Origin: Bedellia somnulentella
Taxonomy: Eukaryota > Arthropoda > Insecta > Lepidoptera > Bedelliidae
Reading direction: 5' to 3'
DNA: 64,000 nucleotides
Assembly: GCA_963576735.1 (NCBI GenBank)
Contig: OY755171.1
Coordinates: 9,052,001-9,116,000 of the forward strand
The notes under the pieces are model-generated. The model did not search any database. It was not told the origin of the DNA and saw only the letters and a list, made by a program, of their open reading frames with translations. The translations under genes and the position numbers were made by a program. This document shows positions 54,796 through 64,000 of this stretch, piece after piece. Within the stretch, counting starts at the first letter, position 1; every line of letters starts with the position of its first letter.

Positions 54796-54849
54796 AATTT
54801 TTGACCGAAATTTTAGTTAATACTATAACTAAAATTTCGGTCAAAAATT
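54796..54849. repeat. Perfect 24 bp hairpin beside the Helitron 5' end
   Basis: Arms 54796-54819 (AATTTTTGACCGAAATTTTA..) and 54826-54849 are exact reverse complements with a 6 nt loop ATACTA. It begins two bases outside the Helitron terminus. Confidence 0.85.
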
Positions 54850-54884
54850 AATCACTCAGCATAATTTTCATATTAATTCGTACA

Positions 54885-55120
54885 CACATAATACAACTAC
54901 TCACGGCTATTAATCCCTTAACGGGGTAGCCAGAGCTTTGGAATGAAAAATTCCGCAGCCACTTTTGGAAGTTGATTGGGGAAAAGGTGGTAATAATAAA
55001 TGTTTTTGGTGACGGGTCTCCAACCACATCGCCCAAAAATCACTTAATAAGCCCCTATACCCTTAGTCGCCTCTTTCGATCGCCCACGGGTAGTGTTATT
55101 CTAAGCCGACACTACACGGC
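54885..55120 (-). mobile_element. SINE-R copy
   Basis: Minus copy, ACTCACGGCTATTAATCCCT to AAGCCGACACTACACGGC, with CCACTTTTGGAAGTTGATTG and GGGTCTCCAACCACATCG. The tail is degraded. Confidence 0.8.
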
Positions 55121-55469
55121 TACTACTATTAATTCGTCATTGGGTTTATAATCATATTATTAGTTATTACTTACGGTTATTAAATGTGGCACTATATCGA
55201 TATTACTGAACTCGAAAGTGACAGGTGGCACAATATCATATTAAAAAATACTATACCATTCCAACTTATCTATGAATCTATGAAATGTAAATAAACAACA
55301 TTATTTATAAAGTTGTTTATATTTTTTTTCATCTAATGTCTAGTTTACATATTATTGTATAACGTGATAATTATTTATTGACCTTACCATCCAAGTCTTG
55401 TGCGGAACATATCTATTATAGTGATAAGATCTCCAATCTGTTTGCTTTTGTAAAACTAAAACTCAACTC

Positions 55470-55740
55470 AAACGGTCACGGCGTATATCCCCGATGGGGT
55501 CTGCAGGGGTACTGAACTAATATTTACTTATAAACATCACTTGACATTGTTACCCGGTGTTAGATTATAAGATTGTCGCTATGTACGCATACACTGTCAC
55601 ATGAATAACTTAGTCATTTAGGTTTCCTCGCGATGTTTCCCCGCACCTATAACAACCATGATAAGTTAACCACACATATGACTTTAGAAAAGACAAATCG
55701 TAGTAGGATCGAACCTGGAACCCACGCCCGTCTTGTGAAA
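55470..55740 (-). mobile_element. SINE-T copy, diverged
   Basis: TCACGGCGTATATCCCCGAT, TCACTTGACATTGTTACCCG and, towards the head, GTAGGATCGAACCTGGAACC (B box on the minus strand). Internal deletions. Confidence 0.7.
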
Positions 55741-57330
55741 CAAAAAATAATGCCTATTCACGGAATACGAGAACTAACTACCTCCTTAAGTGAACTACAC
55801 ATCATAAGATAAATTATTTTTAATAAGTTAAAAATCTTAACAGAACAAAATTCAACCGATTACTTTTTAAAATAGCATTTATAATGACTGTATTATTCTT
55901 ACAATAAAGTGTATTTAATATTATTTTTTGCATAAACATTGGCAAAAACCCAAATTGCTGTGATCAAAAAGTCGTTACAACCGCAAAAGGGAAAAGATTT
56001 GTCCGGATACGCGTCAGATATTTATGATAAACCTTTAACTCGGGCACAATAAAAAACCGAATCCAATGCAAAAGGATCGGGACAAACAGTAAAACATTTC
56101 ACAACAAACCAACAAAGCAGTCTCGAAACGGGAGACCGACACAAAAAGTTTCCAAACCCTACTTTAGCCGTGCCAAATGTTTTTAGTTTTCATTAATAGG
56201 CCAACTTCAGTAAGTAGCCGACCGCATGAGATAGTTCTAGAAATATATGTGTGACAATAATGTAGTTCGGTAAAATATTGTTGGATCCCATTACTTAATA
56301 GACAATATAAACTTTCCGCGTAATATCATGTGTGGTTTCGATGCGAACATTGCTTTTTATGGCGCTCCAGTCTTAACCGTTATTAGTTTTGGAGGCTTCC
56401 CTTGATTTATGGAGAATTTCCCAGCCGACCCTAATGTTTGTTATGCTAAATCCATTTTTACATCCTATTCAATCTCTTTATGCTAAGCATAAAGTGTATA
56501 GCTGGTATGTATTTTGTGGAAGTGATTTTTATTCTTAAAAATATCACATACGTATATTTTGTTACTAAACCTAAGAAAATTTTGCATACTGTGTATATAG
56601 CATAAGTAATTTTAGTAAGAATATGTACCCTATAAAATAAAAAAAGTGTTTTAAAACAATGTTTTAATTTTGTCTATTAATTTTAGGCTACAATGAAGAA
56701 TTCACCAAAAGAATTAGATCTCAGATAAAGTTATTATGCATCAATAATTCAATATTCATTTAGTTAGCATATCATTTTAGAAATAACAATATATTTAACA
56801 TTATTAAAAGCAGAGAAAAGAAATGCTATCTTTAAAAAAGCATAATTATTTAAAAAGCCATGCACCTTTTCAACGAATGATAACATTCCGATACCTAAAT
56901 CGAAACAAATTATTTAAACCATAAAGTTCACCGCTAAATTGCAATCTAAATCAAGTCATAGTTAATGCATAACAGTGTGTGGTCTGCTCAGCCTCCGTTG
57001 CATTTTCTCAGTTCATATATTTTCTAAACGGCTTTCTTGGTTGCCCGCCTGTGGCTAGGATATAAATCGTTAGCTGCTTTTTACATTGCAACATAGCGAT
57101 AGATTTAAAGCCTCTATTTACTTAAATAGGTATTTTACGCTTTTACATAGTATAAAATACTTATTTGTTAACCATACCCAACCATTATATTCTTATCACC
57201 TATGATGATGATGAAATATAAATCATTCGGAACTATGCAGATTTTAAAAATACACATTTATTTATTTGGTTAAGGGATTCAAATGTTTAATATAAATTAT
57301 TGATAGAGTACTGATGATATAAATTATAGA
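55741..57330. other. Non-coding stretch upstream of the Ig gene
   Basis: AT-rich; no recognised repeat family or coding motif. Confidence 0.4.
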
Positions 57331-57453
57331 TATGCAAAACGTGGGTACTCTGAACACCAGGTGACAAAGTCACGTGATGTTCAGAAGTATTAGTACCTCT
57401 GCCAACCCCTTCGGGGATATTCGGCGTGAACGTTTATGTTAATTTTATGTTTA
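57331..57453 (+). mobile_element. SINE-T 3' part, subfamily a
   Basis: TGCAAAACGTGGGTACTCTG through CGGCGTGAACGTTTATGTTA. 5'-truncated and nearly identical over its length to the inverted copy that follows. Confidence 0.85.
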
Positions 57454-57472
57454 AGTTACTGAGTATTGTTAA

Positions 57473-57822
57473 ACATAACATAACATACATAACATAAACG
57501 TTCACGCCGAATATCCCCGAAGGGGTTGGCAGAGGTACTAATACTTCTGAACATCACGTGACTTTGTCACCTGGTGTTCAGAGTACCCACGTTTTGCATG
57601 GACAGTGTACTCACGTGATAGGGGGCAGTCCTGTCGCCGTTTTGTACGAATACACTGTCACATGACTAAGTACAACTCAGCCATGTGGGTTTCCTCACGA
57701 TGTTTTCCCTCACCGTTAACAACCATGATAGATTAACCACACATATGTCTTTAGAAAAAACAAATTGGTGTAGGCCCGACCCAGGATTTGAACACTAGTC
57801 GTTTGCACGATAACCGAGTGTC
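57473..57822 (-). mobile_element. SINE-T copy, nearly complete
   Basis: Minus copy from the (CATAA)n tail to CCCAGGATTTGAACACTAG (B box) and TTTGCACGATAAC. The A-box end is lost. It faces the preceding copy tail to tail with ~20 bp between. Confidence 0.88.
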
Positions 57823-58248
57823 GGTTATTGTTAAAATTATCATATAATTAAGTATTCACACTTATTATGATTGACGATTATTTTTATCATATAAAAAGTA
57901 TAAAGCTGTAATGGATCTCTAAAATGATAATGATAATGAATCGTAAGCTAACCGCTGCCAAGGGTAAGCAGGAATTTGAAATTATCTGTTAAAAAATATT
58001 TATTTTATTAATGTCATATAATATCAGGAATTTGATTCCATTTGTGTTATTAATAATTGCATTTAAAACAGATTATCTAAAAATCATAATCGAATCAAGA
58101 GCGAGTCTTGTACGTTTTTGTTATGTAAAAAACCCTTTATGTAAAACCATTAGTGTTATGTTAATTTTTGTTTCAATCAAATAACACAATTTAATATTAA
58201 GCGAATATTTTAAATCTGCTGGCATTTTAAATATCATAAAATGCCGAA

Positions 58249-58716
58249 GTTCTACGAAGAGCCAATGTTGGTGGCATTGAGGCCTATTTGATGCGTCGGC
58301 AGCTTCGGTGATGCGGACACGTATCACGTATGCCAGAGGAAAGGGTGGCGAAGCGCATCTTTTATTCTTTACTCGAGGAGGGCAAGCGAAAGCATGGCGG
58401 TCAACTCCTTCGATACAAAGATGTTCAGAAGCGACACATGAAGAGATGCAAAACAGAGCCCTCTAATTGGGAAGTTTTGGCAGCATAACGTCCCAAATGG
58501 CGCAGGCTTATACAGAGGCGAGTTAGTGATTTCGAGGAGCAGCGTAAAGCAGACCTCGACTCTAAGCGCGACGAGCTGAAAGCCCGACAGCCCTGCGCCA
58601 TTCAATACAATTATGACAGCGGAATGCCCACGTGGTGCCCACAATGTGCGCGAGTATTTACCGCTAAGATAGGATACATAAGCCATCTTCGGGATCATGA
58701 AAGAAGAGCCGATTAA
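58249..58716 (+). pseudogene. 3' end of a LINE ORF with a C-terminal C2H2 zinc finger
   Basis: One frame encodes LRRANVGGIEAYLMRRQLR then (after TGA at 58309) [36 protein letters not shown] and NWEVLAA (TAA at 58486). It then continues to CPQCARVFTAKIGYISHLRDH, a C2-H2 finger, and stop at 58714. The W/CGHVxRMP, GxxLLRYKD and terminal zinc finger order is known from the C-termini of CR1/L2-type LINE proteins. The exact clade is inference. Two in-frame stops and 5' truncation make it dead. The high-GC minus ORF here is its shadow. Confidence 0.75.
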
Positions 58717-59455
58717 GAGTTTTTTAAATGGTCGCCATGACCGAAATCGGTCGGATGGTTTAATACATCATAAAATAAGAGGAATAGTCATCATTATTGA
58801 ACCCTTATTACATATTTATAACATTCAGATTTTTGTGAAGTGTTAACATAAATACAAAATTAGTGAAAATTTTAGCTGTCGAACTATCGAGATTCATGAC
58901 ACCACATGACGGACAGACAAACAGACACAAAGGATTTCTTGGCAAGGAACCCTAATATCACATCAGTAAAGATCAAACGGCTAATAAACCATAAATTCTT
59001 TCTAATCCTATTCCGCAAACAGAGCTTAAAAGTACGACACTCTTACGTTAGTTATATTAACATATACTTACAACAATGGTATTTTCTGGAATGGGGCTTA
59101 TAAAAATAAATCAAAAAGTAATCGTCCAAGCGTCTTGAACGATTTTGCGTCTGCTATTTTTGCTGTCAAATAAAATTGGATAGGTCGTTCGGATCGAATT
59201 GGAATGGCTCGGGTTGTTGTTCCTCATTTTTTTTCCGCTGAATCGCTTCGGCAGCAATTTTGTTAATCTTATTTCATTACCCACAATTGCTTTGCCTTAT
59301 TTTGTCTGTCTTTTGTTTCTATATCGTGTAGTTTTATGATCCCATCACTAAGTGTTGACTCATCAGGTTATATGGTGGTGCGGTTAAACTAAACTAAGTG
59401 ATTCATTGTATTGTTTCTTTATTATTCATAGATGTCAATTTTATTGTACATATTG
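58717..59455. other. LINE 3' UTR and unassigned sequence
   Basis: The first ~80 bp (GGTCGCCATGACCGAAATCGG region) are probably the LINE's 3' UTR. The rest is unassigned. Confidence 0.4.
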
Positions 59456-59456
59456 T

Positions 59457-59675
59457 ATGTATACTCACTCACGGCTATAAATTCCTTGAAGAGGTAACCA
59501 GAAATTTGGAAAAATAAATTCCTCAGGCCCTTTTAGAAGTTGAGTGAGGAAAAGATTTATATATAAATGTGGTTGGTGATGGGTCTCCAACGTTATCGCC
59601 CAATCATTATTTAAAAAGCCCAAAATACCCTTAGCCGCCACCTTCGCACACCTCATAAGCCAACACTACACAACT
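59457..59675 (-). mobile_element. SINE-R copy, diverged
   Basis: ATACTCACTCACGGCTATAA, GGTGATGGGTCTCCAACGTT and AAGCCAACACTACACAACT. The region next to the head is shortened. Confidence 0.7.
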
Positions 59676-60105
59676 ATATTAATTTAGAAGCTAGATTATT
59701 TTATTATAACAAATTTAATATTTGTAAGCACATGTTGTTAGCAGGAAAACTAATGCTGAGTTTCATATCTTGTATTTGTTACTTAACCGTACTTAAGTAA
59801 CCAAAACAAGAAGATTATGTTTCGCTGTGACCAGCGATGCAACGAAATTTATTTCAGGAGTTTGAAATTGTTTGTCACTTAGGAAGCTTAAAACTCATTC
59901 TAGTAAATGACAGTTTGTAAATACCGTCCTAAGTGCAAGTTGATAAGCTTTTAAATTGGTGCTAAGTTTGAAATTATTAAACTATGCTTACTATAAGTTT
60001 TAAAACTATCTAATGTCTATTTATTAGAAGAAAGAAAGAAAAAAGAAGATATTCAAAAAGTAAGAACACTTATGACTATACTTATGACCTAAACACGATA
60101 TAAAT

Positions 60106-60474
60106 AGTCCAGTGGGTAGAACACCCGCCCGAAAACAGAAGGGCGTGAGTTCCAATCCTGGGACGGGCCTACACCAATTTGTCTTTTCTAAAGTCATATG
60201 TGTGGTTAATTTATCATGGTTGCCAACGGTGAGGGAAAACATCGTGAGGAAACCCACATGGCTGAGTTGTACTTAGTCATGTGACAGTGTATTGGTTCAA
60301 AAACGGCGATAGGCCTGCCCCCTATCACGTGAGTACACTGTCTAAGCAAAACGTGGGTACCTTCTCTGGAAACTAGATGGCGCTTGCCATGTGAGTTCAG
60401 GAGTATTGGTACCTCTGCCAACCCCTTCGGGGATAAACGGCATGAACGTTTATGTATTATGTTATGTTTATGTT
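60106..60474 (+). mobile_element. SINE-T, subfamily b, with 11 bp TSD
   Basis: Begins AGTCCAGTGGGTAGAACACC (a few head bases missing) and ends in (TTATG)n. ACGATATAAAT flanks it at 60095-60105 and 60475-60485. Very close to the copy at 4162, which shares the CCCGAAAACA and AACTAGATGGCGCTTGCC markers. Confidence 0.9.
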
Positions 60475-60559
60475 ACGATATAAATTTAAAAAACATTAAA
60501 CTTAACATAAATACACTTAAATCTATAATAATAATAAAAAATAAAAACTACAGCGCACA

Positions 60560-61266
60560 CAATATTTATTTATTTATTTATTTATTTGTCATGAAATATA
60601 GTTTTTACAGGTAGTGTCACCTAATGCAACTAAATTACACATTTAATAATTTACAAGTTAACAATACAATAGCGAGATTACACATTTAATAATTTAAAAG
60701 TTAACAATATAATTAATTAAAGCAACTAGTTTACATTGTAACATAAATAATGCAATTTGCATTTGGTGAAGTCAGTCAAAGAACATGCGAAAATATCAAT
60801 ATGTTCTGTTCTTACTTAAGAAATGGTCACTGGCTCAGGATATTTCTACCAGTACTGGCTACTAGTAGCACTGATTTTCAGCCAGTGCCAAAATAATAAT
60901 AAAAAATAAAAAATAACACAAACAAACAACAAAGGGTAGCCGATAAACTAAGTACAAAAATATATAAACAAAAGATATTTTATGGTAACATTGCATCGTT
61001 ACAAACCACATCATTTGAAACAACAAGTTAACAATGAAATCTTCACAAAATAACTGCAACGATGGTATAAAAAATCACAGCCAAATGATAAGTAGAAAAA
61101 TAGATTAATAACACAATAACATTTTTTAAACATGTGTGATAAGATATTATAATTAGTATACTTTTCTTACATAAATAATAAGTATATTATTCTTACATAA
61201 CTATATAAAATACAACCTTAAACCAATTGAACATATTATTTGATATTATTACAAATTATTATTCGT
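60560..61266. other. (TATT)n run, a 2 x ~37 bp repeat and unassigned sequence
   Basis: A perfect (TTTA)n tract lies at about 60564-60588. ATTACACATTTAATAATTTA units occur at about 60634 and 60676. The remainder could be the 3' UTR of an old transposon but has no coding match. Confidence 0.45.
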
Positions 61267-61507
61267 AGCTGTGTAGTGCCGGCTTAGAATTGCACTACCC
61301 CATTTCTTCCGGTGGGTGTACGTAAAAGGCGACTAACGGTATTGGGGCTTTTAAGGGATTGTTGGGCGATGCGGTTGGAGACCCATCACCAACAACCTTT
61401 ATTTCACCATCTTTTCCCCACGCAACTTCCAAAAGTGGCTGAGAAATTTCTAATTCACTGGCTCTGGTTACCCCTTTAAGGGATTTATAGCCGTGAGTAT
61501 GTATGTT
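61267..61507 (+). mobile_element. SINE-R copy, well preserved
   Basis: Plus copy from GCTGTGTAGTGCCGGCTTAG to GCCGTGAGTATGTATG. It has all body blocks and a short tail. Confidence 0.85.
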
Positions 61508-61784
61508 ATTACAATAATTGAATCTATAAGTGTATAAATAAATGTATAGTTTATCCTACATAAGTTCACGCCAAATTTTTATTAAAAAAAGTATGTATTT
61601 TTATTAAAAAAAGTAATTATTGCTTTAACTCTTCAACGTTCTGTACATCTATTATTACCATTAATTTACTGACCTTACTATACAAAGGTTGTCTGAAAAA
61701 GATTGTTTTAAATGATAACACCGCCAATTTAACTTCTTTTTGGTAACAGTATTTTTAAAAATACTTTTTTCCACCCACCACCAC

Positions 61785-62208
61785 CCATGCACACCACACC
61801 ACACCACGCAGAGAGGCGTGAGTTTAAATCCCAAGCCGGGTTAACACCAATTGGTATTTACATTATTCACATTTGTGGTTCATTTATCTAGTTGTTAACG
61901 GCGAGGTAAAATATTGTGAGGATAAGGTATTGTGGAGGTAAGATGTACTTAGTCTTGTGACAGTATGCCTGCCCTCTATCACGTGAGCAGCCTGTCCGAG
62001 AAATCGTGGGTACTCGAACGCTAGATGATAATTTACTTGTGTTGTTTAAGTCTGTTTTTAACATATTTTTTATGAATTGTTGAGGACACACACACATACA
62101 CCTTAAGAGGAGAATAAAGTCTTTTCTTTTCTATAATAATGTCATGTGATGTTCAGAAATATATGTACCTCTACCCCCTTTCGGGGACATATGGCGTTAT
62201 CGTTTGAG
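61785..62208 (+). mobile_element. Degenerate SINE-T copy with an insertion
   Basis: GTGAGTTTAAATCCCAAGCC (B box), GTTGTTAACGGCGAGG and TATCACGTGAGCAGCCTGTC occur in order. A foreign ~100 bp lies at about 62045-62140. TGATGTTCAGAAATATATGT and TTTCGGGGACATATGGCG then complete it. Confidence 0.6.
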
Positions 62209-62949
62209 TCTTTGAAAGCATTTACTACTCCTTCGCTACTAGAACATTCTCCGTAAAAGATAAATAATTCCTCTATTTCCTTAATTAGAAAATCCTTATT
62301 TTCAAAAACAAGTGCCCGCTACATTTTGTTACATACGTTATTTCTTTGAACAAATTTTGGTTAAAACGCGAAGCATTCCGACAAAAGGTTCGTTTTAGAG
62401 CCCAAAGCCTAAGCCGCATACATTTTCCGGATTTGGCCGGTTCGTGACCCCGCATCGCAGACATAACTTTGTGGCCAACTCAAAACAGTTATCGCACTTT
62501 CCATATGAATATCCGATGAATTCAAAATAATAAAGTTTCGATAAAATGTTTTATCGTTTCCTTATTGCGATAGTTTAATCATTTTTATGTATTGTTGTTT
62601 CATTACTTTACATAAAAAGAGTTTGATTTCAAGTATGAGTCAAACACGCATTTTATTGTCTTCTTGACAGAAGACATCAGATTGACATCAATAACACTAA
62701 ATAAGTTTGTGAATCATAGTTTTCAAACATTTTAAATACCAAATGAGACAATTTTCAATGGTTCGTATATAATTGTCGTAAAATATATAGAAATTTTCTT
62801 ATCTTTGCGTTAGTATTTTATAGATGTTGATCCAATAAATATCTATTTCAAAAATAACCATCGTTTTTATCTTGTGGTTAAATTGATTTTGTTCCAAATA
62901 AAGAATACGTATGGAACTTATTCCTTTATATTCTAAGTTTATAAATTTA
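62209..62949. other. Non-coding stretch
   Basis: Nothing recognisable; a somewhat GC-richer patch near 62330-62500 has no supported ORF. Confidence 0.4.
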
Positions 62950-63010
62950 ACCAAGCTCTGGCCATCCCCTTTTGGGATTAATGGCCCTGAGTATATGTAT
63001 GTATGTATGT
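62950..63010 (+). mobile_element. SINE-R 3' end fragment
   Basis: AAGCTCTGGCCATCCCCTTT, GGGATTAATGGCCCTGAG and (TATG)n. Only the last 60 bp remains. Confidence 0.7.
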
Positions 63011-64000
63011 TTTTTTAAATATCTAATAGTTTATTCTCAAAATCGCTGATTTTACACACTTATTTTTACTTATGCGATCCCATTCGCCACATCAAAATCA
63101 ATTCAACAAAGTTACGTTCGCTGCACATGAGTCTCAACTCAAATAACTTTACACCTTCAAGCACTAATACTAACTTTTGATAGCTCTAAACAACCCTGCC
63201 TGCTTCGTCGTAACAAACTTAACTTCACAGTATCAAGTGAAACTTGAAAACTTTAATCTTACTAGCGCCGATAACTTTTAATATTTGCTTCCAAGTACTT
63301 TTATAATGTTTATTCATTGAATTTTGTTTGAAACCGTCTTACAAAGTTTTGAAAAATGTTTTTAATATTTTTTGATTTTATTTTCTACTTCATCTTTCTT
63401 CAACACTAAACATCTTACTTATACATCTTTTATGTATACATCTTTTGCCACATTTCTTTCAGTCATTTTTTTCCTATACCCAAAGAACATTAATACACCT
63501 TTAAAACTACGGTTAAAACCAAAAATAAGGGTCATAATTTTGCTACACTGTGTTCATATGCCTGTGTGTTCTATTTAGGTAGATACCTAAACTCTCAAAC
63601 TGATTTAAAGTTCTGGTGATGACGAATATGAAATATGTATTTGTACTATATATTTTGTACCTGTACATGATTTTCTAACTGAACTCGTTTATTGTTTCTC
63701 TCTTTCAAAACTACAATTTTCGAAGTCGACTATAAAAACAACCATTAAATACACAGTGTTATAATTTTCCGTCTTTATTTATATTATAAATGATATTATC
63801 TTTGTTTATTGTTTAGGCGAAAATTGGAAAATAAGTGAAAAACAAATTAAGATTCCGACACCAATTAACCTGGGACTAAAAACGCGGACTTGCAACATTA
63901 CCAGCCTACGTCGAACAATAATCTCTACAGCCTGCCGAAAGCTTCTATTTTACCGTACATTCCCTTGCAAAGTGCCTTGAAAGCTAGCGTACTTTAATTT
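63011..64000. other. Non-coding stretch to right edge
   Basis: AT-rich; the 68-codon ORF at 63372 has no motif. Nothing else seen. Confidence 0.4.

Noticed and set aside
58369..58698. 109-codon ORF on the minus strand
   Set aside because: Antisense to the LINE C-terminus with zinc finger; the plus frame has clear motifs.

Overview
This window is eukaryotic, intron-rich and AT-rich. The repeats point to an insect, most likely a moth or butterfly: Helitrons inserted between A and T with TC...CTAG ends, RTE-clade LINEs ending in (TATG)n, a tRNA-derived SINE ending in (TTATG)n, and a second SINE-like family ending in (TATG)n. The species cannot be named from sequence alone. No bacterial operons, rRNA genes, CRISPR arrays or intact tRNA genes were seen.

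One host gene dominates. On the minus strand, six coding exons between 52445 and 10637 join in frame, with canonical splice sites, into a 286-residue protein. It has a signal peptide, two immunoglobulin-type domains, four N-glycosylation sequons and a C-terminal hydrophobic tail typical of a GPI-anchor signal. It looks like a Beaten-path-style cell-surface Ig protein, but the exact orthologue is not claimed. Its first intron is about 31 kb and holds most of the repeats. A possible 3' UTR exon lies at about 9.4 kb. At the far left edge, an open frame ending at 191 may be the last exon of a second gene on the plus strand.

The rest is repeats in layers. From 2.5 to 7.2 kb there is a 3'-truncated Helitron, a GGCGGC-rich tandem array, a tRNA-SINE, a Pif1-type helicase remnant, a roughly 700 bp element with 180 bp inverted repeats, an RTE 3' part and a 202 bp Helitron. 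Between 13.1 and 14.1 kb lies a second copy of the first Helitron, inverted. At 34.8-38.1 kb lies a nearly full-length RTE LINE (RTE-B). At 39.7-43.1 kb lies a full-length RTE LINE (RTE-A) with a perfect 13 bp target duplication, broken by one frameshift and one stop. At 53.2-54.8 kb lies a 1.6 kb Helitron with a helicase C-terminus and two nested SINE-like copies. About thirty copies of a SINE-like family (SINE-R here) and thirteen of a tRNA-SINE (SINE-T here) are scattered throughout.

The most informative repeat observation is that SINE-R shares its first ~85 bp with the 5' end of RTE-A and its last ~40 bp with the RTE-A 3' end. This suggests a non-autonomous derivative mobilised by RTE-A. 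Stretches not listed (for example 24.8-29.3 kb, 43.9-45.6 kb, 55.7-57.3 kb) are AT-rich non-coding sequence in which nothing convincing was found.
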